Source of the DNA: an uncultured Methylophilaceae bacterium
GTDB lineage: Bacteria; Pseudomonadota; Gammaproteobacteria; Burkholderiales; Methylophilaceae
Assembly (NCBI GenBank): GCA_903834185.1
Contig: CAILHX010000010.1
Location: forward strand, 62,001 to 126,000
Direction of reading: 5' to 3'
DNA length: 64,000 nt
The position numbers and the translations under genes were made by a program. Positions within the stretch are counted from its first letter, which is position 1; every line of letters begins with the position of its first letter. Of this stretch, positions 16,801-26,139 are shown piece after piece. Under the pieces are notes generated by a model. It searched no databases. It had not been told where the DNA came from and saw nothing but the letters and a program-made list of their open reading frames with translations.

Positions 16801-17685
16801 CTATGGCTTGAAACCAGCGGGGGGATTTAAAGCTGTAAATCCGAAATCCTGTGGAAAATGATACTCCAATTGCTCATCTTCCCTTACCAGCAGCAACTCC
16901 GGAGATTCCTGCAACTTGATAAATTTCACTTTCTTGCCGTCTTTGAGTTTGACGATCAGGAACGGATGAGGACTGTGGTCGGGCTGGGCAGGCTCTACAG
17001 ATGTGGCTTGAAAATGTTCCCATTCCCAACCCTCGAACCAGTCCTTCAGATCATTCTGGTTGGGCTTGGCACTGGCTGCAGACACTTTCCAAGCGCCATC
17101 CGCTTGCAAATCAAGATTCAAATGGCTGCTTTGCCATTGTTCCAGCGCTGAGAAATCGAATCCGACGATGGTTTCATCACGCGCTAATGGATGTTTGTCC
17201 AGCAATTCCAATGGCTGGATCGTAGCATTCTGCGAAAATGAGTTTGATACCGTGTAAATGGCATTGCCATGTCCAACAAATTGTTCGCCACCCACCGGGT
17301 TATACATACCAAAACTGAAAGCTTCATCGTTCAAATGCACGGTCAGTTGGGGATGATCCAAGCCAAACTTGGCAGGATCGTCTGCAGGTAGTTTTTCCGA
17401 ACTGCTGGCAATCGCTACCGCAATAATACTGCCGACTTCCACTGGATTTGCTCGACCCTGGAATGGTTGCAGCATCATCCATTGACCGTGCTGCCTCTCG
17501 AAAACCACAGGCTTTTTGGCAGGCACTTCAATACTTACTTTAGTGACCTTATCTATATCTATCGCGGACACCTGGAAGCTTTGCTGGCTAACAGCGACCT
17601 CTGTCTTGGGCCGCAGATAGACGAACAGCGCCAGACCTGCCACTGCCACCAACAACACCAAATTAAGTAGCCAACGTGATTTCAT
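16801..17685 (-). CDS. DUF4340 protein of the Gld-type ABC operon
   Basis: A 294-residue protein with one N-terminal membrane anchor (about 5-23) and a periplasmic repeated beta domain (FGLDHPQLTVHL type) typical of DUF4340. Such genes commonly follow GldG-like genes. The function is unknown; a periplasmic accessory subunit of the transporter is inferred. It starts eight bases after the GldG-like stop. Confidence 0.85.
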   Translation of the reverse strand: MKSRWLLNLVLLVAVAGLALFVYLRPKTEVAVSQQSFQVSAIDIDKVTKVSIEVPAKKPVVFERQHGQWMMLQPFQGRANPVEVGSIIAVAIASSSEKLPADDPAKFGLDHPQLTVHLNDEAFSFGMYNPVGGEQFVGHGNAIYTVSNSFSQNATIQPLELLDKHPLARDETIVGFDFSALEQWQSSHLNLDLQADGAWKVSAASAKPNQNDLKDWFEGWEWEHFQATSVEPAQPDHSPHPFLIVKLKDGKKVKFIKLQESPELLLVREDEQLEYHFPQDFGFTALNPPAGFKP

Positions 17686-17693
17686 GAGGTTCC

Positions 17694-19052
17694 TTACCTC
17701 TTGCGGCGTTTCAGCCAGATGAAGAAACCGGTCAGCAGCAGCCCTATCGGCAGGATATACGTAGGAATACCGCGTATCACCATCCAGTTGATCAACGGCT
17801 GATTGGCCGGAATATTCAGATTTGCATCGTTGAAAGGCCGAGGCTGTATTGTGATGAGCGTGTCATCCCCTGCCAGCCAATTCACCATATTCATGCCCAG
17901 ATCAAGATTGCCTTCGCTGGTGAGGAAGGTATTGGCCAAAAAGCTGCCACCGCCAACCACCACGATACGTTGCGTTTTATTCTCGACTTTGCGTTCCATG
18001 GCGATGGCGATATTGATAGGACCGCCGACATCCTCTTTGGCATCGAACTCGATCTTGCCGTCCAGTTTGCCTTTTTCCAGCCAGCCGTTACTTGCAACAT
18101 CGATTAATGGTGTGATCTCCCATCCCATGTCCGTGGCGTTGGATGATATCTGGCGCGCCATGGGGAACAAGGTAATCAGATTGAAACGCAGAGTAATCGG
18201 GTGTTCGCCATATTGGGCGGAAAACGCTTTTTTATAGTCGCCACTGGTACGCGCAGCAGCCGGATCAACCACGATACCGGAGGTCAACTGCAAGCCGAGT
18301 TGGTCTGCCAGTACATCCAGGCCATGCAAAGGCGTCTGATCTATCAGCCACAACACGTTGCCACCCTGAGCGATGTATTGCTTGATCTTGTTCACTTCCG
18401 CCAACGACACATCGATTTTTGGCCCGGCGATCACCAGCATCGCTCCAGCCTTGGGCACTTCCGGCAACGCCACCAGATCCGGATTGGAAAGCTTGAATCC
18501 CTTTTTCTCCAACTGTTCGCCAAAATCGCCGAGATCGAAATCCTTCTTGCCAATCAGGCTGCGCTCTCCATGCCCATCCAGAAACATAATATTGCGGGCT
18601 TGCGGGCGGGACAGGCGCACCAATAGATTGGTCAGATCCTGTTCCGCGATCGGCGGTAACAAGTGCTCGGTCTTTTTATCGTATTCCACCACAAACTCAC
18701 CGTCGTCCCGCACGCCTAACTCCTGCGCCAGTTTCGGACTTTCTGCCGGATTGATGAATTTGAACTGAAGATCAGGCTTGGTGCGTTGATAACGGGACAC
18801 AAAATCGAGAATAACCTTACGTCTATCGGTATCGGCATTCACGAAAATGCTGATATTCACCGGCCCCTTCATCTGCTTGAGCACATTGATACTACCCTGT
18901 GTCAGCGTATTACGCGCGCTTTGGGTAATGTCACGGGAGATATGGAATTCATTTCCCAGATAGCCCAGCAAGCCGACAAACGCTAAAAAAAGCACGACGA
19001 ACATGCTGTTTTGCATCAGCATTTGTAATTTGATCTTGAGATTTTTCTTCAT
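17694..19052 (-). CDS. GldG-like ABC auxiliary protein
   Basis: A 452-residue protein with membrane segments near residues 15-33 and at the C-terminus (about 428-448, followed by KRRKR). Between them is a long periplasmic domain with a glutamine-amidotransferase-like fold of the ABC_transp_aux family (MFLDGHGERSL around 153). In Flavobacterium GldA/F/G support gliding; in proteobacteria the same set is widespread in non-gliders and its substrate is unknown. It lies between the permease and the DUF4340 gene. Confidence 0.88.
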   Translation of the reverse strand: MKKNLKIKLQMLMQNSMFVVLFLAFVGLLGYLGNEFHISRDITQSARNTLTQGSINVLKQMKGPVNISIFVNADTDRRKVILDFVSRYQRTKPDLQFKFINPAESPKLAQELGVRDDGEFVVEYDKKTEHLLPPIAEQDLTNLLVRLSRPQARNIMFLDGHGERSLIGKKDFDLGDFGEQLEKKGFKLSNPDLVALPEVPKAGAMLVIAGPKIDVSLAEVNKIKQYIAQGGNVLWLIDQTPLHGLDVLADQLGLQLTSGIVVDPAAARTSGDYKKAFSAQYGEHPITLRFNLITLFPMARQISSNATDMGWEITPLIDVASNGWLEKGKLDGKIEFDAKEDVGGPINIAIAMERKVENKTQRIVVVGGGSFLANTFLTSEGNLDLGMNMVNWLAGDDTLITIQPRPFNDANLNIPANQPLINWMVIRGIPTYILPIGLLLTGFFIWLKRRKR

Positions 19053-19087
19053 GATGTGTGTTGCTTACTCGACTGGTTAATCAACCA

Positions 19088-19837
19088 TCACCCGCGCAGA
19101 CGGTCTGCATCCAGACGACGTACCGTCAAGGTCAGAAACGTGAATATGAACAGGATGAAATAGGAAAAATCGCGTGTATCCAGCAACCCTCTGGAAAACG
19201 GCTCGAAATGGCGCATCAGGGATACGTGGTTAAACAGGCTGTTAGGGTCGCTCGCCAGATATTGATCGAAGGCCAGCAACGCAAACAGTGCAATAAAGCT
19301 GATGATGGCGGCGATGATGGGCTGCTGGGTCAGGCTCGAAACGAACACGCCCAGTGCGGCAAAGCTCGCCACCAGGAACCACAGACCGATGACGTTGGCG
19401 GCAATGTAGCCGAAATCCATGTCAGTCCACAGATTCAGTGAACTGATCATGGCGGCGAGAAACGCGATGACGATGGTCAGAAAACTCACCAGACCGATAA
19501 ATTTACCCAAAACGATCTCGGTCAAGGTCAGTGGCGCGCTAAATAAAAAGGTCAGCGTCTGATTCTTGCGCTCTTCGCTGATCAATCGCATCGACAGCAG
19601 CGGCACTGCCACCAGCATCACAAAGGATGCCATATTGAATATGTTGCTTCCTACGAACTCGGTGACGCCCATGCGCTGCTCTGGCCGCATCGAACCCGAC
19701 ATGATATTGAAGTACTGATCCACCCCGGCGAAAAAGCCGAAATGGGCAAACACGGCTTGCAGCAGTGCCAGAATCACCCAGCCCATAGGTGAGGAGAACA
19801 TGGCTTTCAATTCTTTACCTGCAACTGTAAATATCAT
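19088..19837 (-). CDS. ABC-2 type permease (GldF-like)
   Basis: A 249-residue inner-membrane permease with about six hydrophobic segments and the ABC-2 feature LLSMRLISEERKNQTLTFLFSAPLTLTEIVLGKF (family block around 80-112). It forms the channel with the ATPase encoded 18 bp upstream. Substrate unknown. Confidence 0.9.
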   Translation of the reverse strand: MIFTVAGKELKAMFSSPMGWVILALLQAVFAHFGFFAGVDQYFNIMSGSMRPEQRMGVTEFVGSNIFNMASFVMLVAVPLLSMRLISEERKNQTLTFLFSAPLTLTEIVLGKFIGLVSFLTIVIAFLAAMISSLNLWTDMDFGYIAANVIGLWFLVASFAALGVFVSSLTQQPIIAAIISFIALFALLAFDQYLASDPNSLFNHVSLMRHFEPFSRGLLDTRDFSYFILFIFTFLTLTVRRLDADRLRG

Positions 19838-19855
19838 GTGTTTATCCTATTCCTC

Positions 19856-20788
19856 TTAATGCTCAGACTCTTGCTGCGTCAGCTGCACGAACACTTCTTC
19901 AAGACTGGTTTGATCCGGAGATATATGGAACATACCCCAATCGTTGCTGACTGCGGCCTGAACCAATGCCTCTGCCGGATCTTTACCTGCCTGGTATTGC
20001 ACGCGCAACAGCTTATCGCGCACCGGCTCAACACTTACGATGCCATTAATTTTCATCAACTCCTTGATATCAGGCGCGCGATGCAGGCCTAGTAGCAATT
20101 TGTTGCCGTGGCGTTGTTGTTTCAGCACTTCAATCGCACCGTTAAACACCAGCTGGCCTTTATGAATGATCTGTACGTGATCACACACCATTTCCACTTC
20201 CGGCAGAATGTGCGTGGAAAGAATAACACTATGCTCACCACCCAGTTCCTTGATCAAGGCGCGGATATCGCGGATCTGAATCGGATCCAGTCCTACAGTA
20301 GGCTCATCCAGTATCACTACCATCGGATTATGGATTATGGCCTGCGCAATACCCACGCGTTGCTGATAGCCTTTGGACAGGTTATCTATCAGGCGACCAC
20401 TCATCTCCATTAACCCGCATCGCTCTTTGGCGAGAGTCATCGCCTTTTTCAGATGGGCACGTGTCACACCATGCAAGCGGGCAGCCAACGACAGCATCTC
20501 ATCAACGGTCAGCTCTTTGTATAACGGGGGGAGTTCCGGCAAATAGCCGATCAGGGCTTTGGCCGCCTTGGGATTCTCAATGATGTCTATGCCGCATATC
20601 TTGACCGTACCATAGGTCGGAGCCAGATTGCCGGTCAGCATTTTCATGGTGGTGGACTTGCCCGCACCGTTAGGGCCAAGGAAGCCCAATACTTCGCCCT
20701 TGTTCAGATTGAAGCTGACATCGCGCACCACGGTATTGCCTCCGTACATACGGGTCAATTCTCTGGCTTCAACAGTGATGGTGGTCAT
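19856..20788 (-). CDS. ABC transporter ATPase (GldA-like)
   Basis: A 310-residue ATPase with Walker A GPNGAGKST (about 38-46), signature LSKGYQQRVGIAQAI (about 138), Walker B VVILDEPTVGLDP and the H-loop STHIL. The C-terminal 80 residues are the extension usual in ABC-2 exporters. First gene of the operon (ATPase, permease, GldG-like, DUF4340, mutM). The start has no upstream competitor. Confidence 0.92.
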   Translation of the reverse strand: MTTITVEARELTRMYGGNTVVRDVSFNLNKGEVLGFLGPNGAGKSTTMKMLTGNLAPTYGTVKICGIDIIENPKAAKALIGYLPELPPLYKELTVDEMLSLAARLHGVTRAHLKKAMTLAKERCGLMEMSGRLIDNLSKGYQQRVGIAQAIIHNPMVVILDEPTVGLDPIQIRDIRALIKELGGEHSVILSTHILPEVEMVCDHVQIIHKGQLVFNGAIEVLKQQRHGNKLLLGLHRAPDIKELMKINGIVSVEPVRDKLLRVQYQAGKDPAEALVQAAVSNDWGMFHISPDQTSLEEVFVQLTQQESEH

Positions 20789-20857
20789 AAGGATTTAACG
20801 TAAGAAAAAATATTAAGAAAAATATCTAAAATAGGCACCGGCTTTGTAGCTACTTAC

Positions 20858-20885
20858 TTGTCATCTTGGATAGGGCGCATATACT
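20858..20885 (+). promoter_or_regulatory. Probable sigma-70 promoter for the TPR-lolB-ispE unit
   Basis: TTGTCA (20858-20863) and TATACT (20880-20885) are 16 bases apart and lie about 67 bases before the ATG at 20952, in the 163-bp gap between two divergent units. Spacing and hexamers are close to consensus; nothing else stands out in the gap. Confidence 0.5.
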
Positions 20886-20951
20886 ATACGAAACAAATCG
20901 ACAGCGCCATTGTCCAATTTGCCATCATTCAATTCTCAATTAAAGTGACAC

Positions 20952-22649
20952 ATGAAAAATAAACTTTTGCTCGCCCCGATTTTCGTCGCATTGAGCCTGA
21001 CGGCATTGCCAGTTGCAGTTAGCGCGGACACCAGCAAAAACACCAGCACCGATCAGTCTTCAAATCAATCATTGAGCGCGGAGTTCGTGTATAAGTTCCT
21101 GGTGGGTGAGATCGCCGGCCAGCGCGGCGATATTGCATCTGCCAGCGCCATCATGTACGACTTGGCAAAATCTTCACACGATCCGCGTCTGGCTGACCGT
21201 GCCACTCGCGCAGCCTTGTATATCAAACAGGTACCGGCAGCATTGAAAGCTGCCACGCTATGGGTAGAACTGGACCCTGATTCAGTGGAAGCACGGCAAA
21301 CCTTGTTGCAGTTGTTACTGGCAACCGGCAAGACCAGTGAAATGAAGCCTTACCTGCAGAAACTGCTGGCAGACGACGCGACTCGCGCCAATTCCTTTCT
21401 CTCGATTGCCGGGATGTTATCGCGTAGCCAGGATAAAGCGGGAGTTTACAAACTGATGCAGGATCTGGCAAAGCCATATCCTACCCTGCCCGAGGCACAT
21501 TTTGCACTTGCCCATGCCGCATGGAGTAATGGCAAAGAATCCATTGCTCTGGCTGAGCTGAAAATTGCTGACCAGTATCATCCAGGCTGGGAAATAGGCG
21601 CTCTGTTACAAGGCCAGATATTGCAGGCCAAACCTGAAGACGCGCTGACTTTCTACCGAAACTTTCTGCAAACATACCCGAACAGTCAGGATGTGCGCCT
21701 CGCCTTTGCCAGAGCATTGGTCAATGAGAAGCAGCTTACTGAGGCCAAACAACAATTCGACCTGCTGATTCAGGCAAAGCCTGATGACCCCAACATACAA
21801 GTCACTCTGGGGTTACTCAGCATTCAACTTGAAGACTCAATTAATGCAGAAGCCTGCTTCAAGCGAGCTCTGGAGCTTGGCTACAAGGAAACTGACCAGC
21901 TTTATTTCTACCTGGGTCAAATAACTGAACAAACGCAACGCGAAGCAGAAGCGCTGCAATGGTATGAGACCATCACTAGCGACAGTCGCTTTTACTTTGA
22001 GACTCAAGTAAGAATCGCATTGCTGGAGGGACGTAAAGGCCAGGTGGATGCGGGTGTAAAACGCTTGCAGGGTCTGGCTGGTCTTAATTCCGACCAACTA
22101 GGTATCTCCATCCAGACCCAGGCCAATCTGCTGACTCAGGTGAATCGCAATCAGGAAGCATACGATATTCTGGCTCAAGGCGTTCAGGCGTTGCCGAGCA
22201 ACTCCGGCCTTATCTACGATTACGCCATGACGGCAGAGCGTTTGCAGCACTTTGATGTGATGGAAAGCGAGCTACGCAAGCTTATTTTGATAAAGCCGGA
22301 TTTTGCCCAGGCTTATAATGCCCTGGGATACACTCTGGCCGACCGCAATGAGAGGCTGGATGAAGCTCAGAAGCTTATAGAAAAAGCGTTGTCACTGACC
22401 CCGGATGATCATTTCATTCTTGACAGCATGGGCTGGGTAGAATATCGCCTTGGCAAGCTGGATAAAGCGGTTGATTTCATCCGTCGTGCCTACGAGGCAC
22501 AATCCGACCCTGAAATCGCTGCGCATTTGGGCGAAGTATTATGGCAACAAGGGAAGCATGACGAAGCTCTAAGCACCTGGGAAGAAGCATTACACGAATT
22601 TCCGGATAACGAAGCGCTGCTCAACGCCACCAAAAAATTCAAGCAGTGA
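20952..22649 (+). CDS. Exported tetratricopeptide-repeat protein
   Basis: A 565-residue protein with a Sec signal peptide (about 1-25, cleaved near VSA-DTS), followed by at least eight degenerate TPR units up to the C-terminus; clear ones lie near 440-560 (PDFAQAYNALGYTLADRNER and following). It should act as a periplasmic protein-binding scaffold. The gene overlaps or abuts lolB, and the TPR-lolB-ispE order is common in betaproteobacteria, suggesting a role in envelope assembly. No catalytic domain is visible. Confidence 0.9.
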   Translation: MKNKLLLAPIFVALSLTALPVAVSADTSKNTSTDQSSNQSLSAEFVYKFLVGEIAGQRGDIASASAIMYDLAKSSHDPRLADRATRAALYIKQVPAALKAATLWVELDPDSVEARQTLLQLLLATGKTSEMKPYLQKLLADDATRANSFLSIAGMLSRSQDKAGVYKLMQDLAKPYPTLPEAHFALAHAAWSNGKESIALAELKIADQYHPGWEIGALLQGQILQAKPEDALTFYRNFLQTYPNSQDVRLAFARALVNEKQLTEAKQQFDLLIQAKPDDPNIQVTLGLLSIQLEDSINAEACFKRALELGYKETDQLYFYLGQITEQTQREAEALQWYETITSDSRFYFETQVRIALLEGRKGQVDAGVKRLQGLAGLNSDQLGISIQTQANLLTQVNRNQEAYDILAQGVQALPSNSGLIYDYAMTAERLQHFDVMESELRKLILIKPDFAQAYNALGYTLADRNERLDEAQKLIEKALSLTPDDHFILDSMGWVEYRLGKLDKAVDFIRRAYEAQSDPEIAAHLGEVLWQQGKHDEALSTWEEALHEFPDNEALLNATKKFKQ

Positions 22650-23260
22650 GCATGTTTTTTTTGCGCTATCTGCCTGCCCTATTGGGGCTGACCGTGGTTG
22701 CATGCACTACGCTACCTCCTTCCCCCCCGGTAGTACCACCGCCTGCGGCGCAATATCAATCGCATCTGGCGCAAATCAACAAGATACGTTTTTTTGCCAT
22801 GAATGGCCGCATGGCCATTATGACTGAATCAAAAGGCTTTAGCGGTGGCTTGCACTGGCATCACCATGGCGAGGGAGACGATCTTGATTTCTTTTCGCCT
22901 CTGGGAACACAACTGGGCAAACTGACGCGCGATGCAGATGGAGTCACTTTGACCACCAGCACCCAGAACTCCATACACGCGAATGATGCAGAAACGCTGA
23001 CCCAGCAAACGCTGGGATGGAGCCTGCCGATGAGTGGCCTTACAGACTGGATACTGGGTCGCCCTGCCCAGGGGCCTGTTGAAGTGTTGGCTTCGGATGT
23101 CAAAGGGAATATCACGCATATGATGCAGCAAGGCTGGGATATTCATTACGCAGATTATGCCGATTTCAATGACGTCACCCTACCCGTAAAAATCACCCTT
23201 AAAAGTCAGAAACTGGATCTCAAGCTGGTGATAGAATCCTGGCAAACGGGTGCAGAATAG
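22646..23260 (+). CDS. lolB: Outer-membrane lipoprotein receptor LolB
   Basis: A 204-residue lipoprotein. The N-terminal signal ends in a lipobox-like LTVVAC (Cys20 lipidated), and the body has the LolB block [24 protein letters not shown] followed by [10 protein letters not shown]. LolB takes lipoproteins from LolA and inserts them into the outer membrane. The start is either GTG 22646, overlapping the TPR stop as GTGA, or ATG 22652. Confidence 0.9.
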   Translation: MSMFFLRYLPALLGLTVVACTTLPPSPPVVPPPAAQYQSHLAQINKIRFFAMNGRMAIMTESKGFSGGLHWHHHGEGDDLDFFSPLGTQLGKLTRDADGVTLTTSTQNSIHANDAETLTQQTLGWSLPMSGLTDWILGRPAQGPVEVLASDVKGNITHMMQQGWDIHYADYADFNDVTLPVKITLKSQKLDLKLVIESWQTGAE

Positions 23261-23262
23261 TC

Positions 23263-24093
23263 GTGCCCGCGTTTTTAGCCCCTGCCAAGCTCAATCTTTT
23301 TCTGCACATTACAGGTCAGCGTGCCGATGGCTACCATCTGCTGCAAACCGTATTCGAACTGCTGGATTATGGTGACACTGTCAACATTGAGCCGCGGCAG
23401 GATGGACGCATAGTGCGTAGCTCTGCAATTCCCGGTGTGACTGAAGATCAGGACATCACCTTGCGCGCTGCGAAACTGTTGCAACAAACCACTGCTTGCA
23501 AACTGGGTGCAAATATTTCCGTTGAGAAACGCCTGCCTATGGGCGGCGGCCTGGGCGGCGGCAGCTCGGATGCGGCAACTGTACTCATGGCGCTGAATCG
23601 CCTGTGGGGGCTTGGCCTGACACGAAACGTCCTGATGGGGCTGGCATTGAAACTGGGCGCGGATGTGCCGGTATTCGTTTTTGGGCAAGCGGCCTGGGCA
23701 GAAGGAATAGGCGAAGAGTTGCAGGCGATTAAGCCTGAACCAGCGTATTATGCAGTCCTTACACCATCCATCAGCGTCTCGACTGCGAGTATTTTCGCCA
23801 GCCGGGAATTGACAAGAAACACAATTCCACAGACAATGGCGGCCTTTTTTAAGGGCTTCGGGCATAACGATTTACAGCCTTTAGTATGCCGAATGTACCC
23901 ACAAGTGGCGTCTTGCCTGAGTTGGTTAAAGCAATTCGGTGATGCTCGAATGAGCGGTTCTGGTAGTAGTGTGTTTGTTGCAGCGGATAGTATCCAATCT
24001 GCACAAAGTATTGTGGCGCAGAAGCCTGAGGGTGTTTCAGGGTTTGCTGCAAGTAGTTTGAATCTGCACCCATTGTATGATTGTGCTGATTGA
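23263..24093 (+). CDS. ispE: 4-diphosphocytidyl-2-C-methyl-D-erythritol kinase IspE
   Basis: A 276-residue GHMP kinase of the MEP isoprenoid pathway. Motifs are [10 protein letters not shown] at the N-terminus and the ATP loop [14 protein letters not shown] (about 92-105), plus the C-terminal [10 protein letters not shown]. The start is GTG 23263, two bases after the lolB stop, and a proline-ala start agrees with family members. Followed by tRNA-Gln and prs, the usual order. Confidence 0.94.
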   Translation: MPAFLAPAKLNLFLHITGQRADGYHLLQTVFELLDYGDTVNIEPRQDGRIVRSSAIPGVTEDQDITLRAAKLLQQTTACKLGANISVEKRLPMGGGLGGGSSDAATVLMALNRLWGLGLTRNVLMGLALKLGADVPVFVFGQAAWAEGIGEELQAIKPEPAYYAVLTPSISVSTASIFASRELTRNTIPQTMAAFFKGFGHNDLQPLVCRMYPQVASCLSWLKQFGDARMSGSGSSVFVAADSIQSAQSIVAQKPEGVSGFAASSLNLHPLYDCAD

Positions 24094-24124
24094 AAGTAGT
24101 GCTTAATAATACCGATTAAACTGT

Positions 24125-24201
24125 TGGGGAGTCGCCAAGCTGGTTAAGGCACCGGATTTTGATTCCGGCATGCGAAGGTTCGAATCCTTCTTCCCCAGCC
24201 A
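24125..24201 (+). tRNA. tRNA-Gln (UUG)
   Basis: A 77-base cloverleaf. The acceptor TGGGGAG pairs with TTCCCCA before G and an encoded CCA (24199-24201). The anticodon stem CCGGA/TCCGG encloses loop TTTTGAT with anticodon TTG at 24159-24161, and the T-loop is TTCGAAT. Located between ispE and prs, as in many beta- and gammaproteobacteria. Confidence 0.97.
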
Positions 24202-24210
24202 CTAAAAATA

Positions 24211-24240
24211 AAAAGCGTGTAGTGTTGCTACACGCTTTTT
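24211..24240 (+). terminator. Intrinsic terminator after tRNA-Gln
   Basis: AAAAGCGTGTAG (24211-24222) pairs with CTACACGCTTTT across a five-base TGTTG loop, and the stem is followed by a T run to 24240. This is a strong rho-independent terminator for the ispE/tRNA transcript. Confidence 0.88.
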
Positions 24241-24308
24241 GCTTTGAAACGATTAGATCAAGCCGGTCTGATTGATCAAGCTTGATAACGAGATAGAAAG
24301 GATACGCT

Positions 24309-25262
24309 TTGGCTTTCGGAGAAATCATGGTGTTTACTGGCAACGCCAACCCTGCTCTGGCCAAAGAGGTTGTCGGTCATCTCAATATCGACCTGGGCAA
24401 GGCCCAGGTAGGTCGTTTTAGTGATGGCGAAGTGCTGGTCGAGATTCTGGAGAATGTACGCGGCAAAGATGTCTTTGTGCTGCAATCCACCTGCGCCCCC
24501 ACAAACGATACGCTGATGGAAGTGCTGGTGATGGTAGATGCGCTACGCCGCTCCTCAGCGGGACGCATTACTGCAGCTATTCCCTATTTGGGTTATTCGC
24601 GACAGGATAGACGTCCACGTTCGGCGCGCGTCGCTATTACCGCAAAAGTGGTCGCCAACATGCTCACTTCGGTAGGCATAGACCGCTTACTGACCATGGA
24701 TCTGCATTCCGACCAGATCCAGGGGTTTTTCGATATTCCTGTCGATAACATTTATGCATCATCCGTGTTGTTGACTGATGTAGTACAAAAAAAATACCCT
24801 GATCTGGTGGTGGTATCACCTGACGTGGGCGGTGTGGTAAGGGCAAGAGCGCTGGCCAAGCAGCTTAATTCGGATCTGGCGATCATTGACAAACGCCGTC
24901 CCAAGCCTAACGTGGCCAAAGTAATGCACATTATCGGTGAAGTGGCAGGCCGTACCTGCGTCATCATGGACGACATGGTAGATACCGCCAACACGCTGTG
25001 CGAGGCAGCCGCTGCGTTGAAAGAACATGGTGCGGTGAAAGTGGTGTCTTACTGTACACACGCGGTGCTGTCAGGTTCTGCTATTGAGCGCGTAACACAA
25101 TCGGATCTGGATGAACTGATCGTCACCAATACCATACCGCTGCGTGAAAACGCCAGAGCCTGCAAAAAGATACGCCAGCTTTCCGTCGCTGATCTGATGG
25201 CAGAAACCATACGTCGCATCAGTCATGAAGACTCTGTAAGTTCTCTCTTCAGCGATGAATAG
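24309..25262 (+). CDS. prs: Ribose-phosphate pyrophosphokinase Prs
   Basis: A PRPP synthase supplying purine, pyrimidine, histidine and NAD pathways. Visible motifs are the N-terminal [11 protein letters not shown], the flexible-loop [16 protein letters not shown], the [11 protein letters not shown] metal site and the PRPP loop [14 protein letters not shown]. Two starts are possible: TTG 24309 (317 residues, giving MAFGEIMVF, which matches the N-terminal length of betaproteobacterial relatives as I recall them) or ATG 24327, preceded by GGAG. A perfect palindrome ATCAAGCTTGAT at 24275-24286 lies in the leader. Confidence 0.95.
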   Translation: MAFGEIMVFTGNANPALAKEVVGHLNIDLGKAQVGRFSDGEVLVEILENVRGKDVFVLQSTCAPTNDTLMEVLVMVDALRRSSAGRITAAIPYLGYSRQDRRPRSARVAITAKVVANMLTSVGIDRLLTMDLHSDQIQGFFDIPVDNIYASSVLLTDVVQKKYPDLVVVSPDVGGVVRARALAKQLNSDLAIIDKRRPKPNVAKVMHIIGEVAGRTCVIMDDMVDTANTLCEAAAALKEHGAVKVVSYCTHAVLSGSAIERVTQSDLDELIVTNTIPLRENARACKKIRQLSVADLMAETIRRISHEDSVSSLFSDE

Positions 25263-25351
25263 ATGAAAAGAATTCTGCGGTTAGCGCAAGCTAACGGCGA
25301 ATGTAGCAAGAAGTACCCAAGTAGTCCGCAAGTAGATCGAGCTTTACCTAA

Positions 25352-25375
25352 CCACCTGGTCGCGGGTGGATTTTT
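25352..25375 (+). terminator. Probable terminator/attenuator between prs and rplY
   Basis: CCACCTG (25352-25358) pairs with CGGGTGG (25363-25369), one T-G wobble, around a GTCG tetraloop, and is followed by A and five T. It lies only about 20 bases before the rplY start, so it could terminate prs transcription or attenuate rplY. Confidence 0.45.
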
Positions 25376-25395
25376 AATTTATTTGGAGCATTATT

Positions 25396-26040
25396 ATGCA
25401 TATTGAAATTACCGCCAAAAAGCGCGAGAACAAGGGCACCGGAGCGAGCCGCCGCCTACGTCGTGCTGGCAACATTCCTGGCATCGTTTATGGGGGTGGC
25501 AAGGATGCCGTTGCTATCGAACTCAACCATAAAGATCTGTTTTTGAAATTCCGTCACGAAGCCTTTCATGCTTCCATCCTGAACCTGAATCTGGATGGCA
25601 CCAAAGAACAGGTTCTGTTGCGCGATTACCAAATGCATCATGTACGTACCGAAATCACCCACATAGACTTTCAGCGTGTAAGCTCCACCGAGAAGATCCA
25701 CGTCAAGGTGCCGCTCCACTTCGTCAATGCAGAAATCGCTCCCGGCGTGAAGCTGGGTGGCGGCATTATCACTCACATTCTGACCGAGGCCGATGTAAGT
25801 TGCCTGGCAAAAGATCTGCCGGAATATGTAGAGGTTGACCTGAGCAGCATGGAACTCGGTCAAACCATCCACCTGTCGGAAGTTGTGCTGCCCAAGGGTG
25901 TGGAATTCGTCAAGCTGGTGCATGGTGACGACTCCGCAATCGCTAACGTGATCAAGCCGCGCGGCATGGCTGTAGAAGACGACTCAGCAGAAGCCTCGAC
26001 AGCGGCAGGAGACGCACCTGCTGCATCAGCCGCCGAATAA
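25396..26040 (+). CDS. rplY: Ribosomal protein bL25 (long Ctc form)
   Basis: A 214-residue long form of L25. The N-terminal 5S rRNA-binding domain begins IEITAKKRENKGTGASRRLRRAGNIPGIVYGG, followed by the TL5/CTC beta domain (about 95-185) and an Ala/Glu-rich tail. It binds 5S rRNA in the 50S subunit. GGAG lies just before the ATG. A strong terminator follows. Confidence 0.95.
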   Translation: MHIEITAKKRENKGTGASRRLRRAGNIPGIVYGGGKDAVAIELNHKDLFLKFRHEAFHASILNLNLDGTKEQVLLRDYQMHHVRTEITHIDFQRVSSTEKIHVKVPLHFVNAEIAPGVKLGGGIITHILTEADVSCLAKDLPEYVEVDLSSMELGQTIHLSEVVLPKGVEFVKLVHGDDSAIANVIKPRGMAVEDDSAEASTAAGDAPAASAAE

Positions 26041-26077
26041 AGCTAGTAATTAATAACAAAAGCCAGGCTGCTACAAT

Positions 26078-26112
26078 ACGCGCATTCCGGGATACCGGAA
26101 TGCGCGTTTTTT
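26078..26112 (+). terminator. Strong intrinsic terminator between rplY and pth
   Basis: A perfect 13-bp stem (26078-26090 with 26095-26107) closes on a GATA tetraloop and is followed by TTTTTT ending at 26112. This separates the rplY and pth transcripts unless pth has partial read-through. Confidence 0.93.
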
Positions 26113-26139
26113 CATTTTGGATTTAGTCAGGTTTATATA

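Noticed and set aside
24256-24286. GATCAAG direct repeats and the ATCAAGCTTGAT palindrome as a purine-repressor site for prs
   Set aside because: Does not resemble the PurR operator; noted only as a palindrome in the leader.
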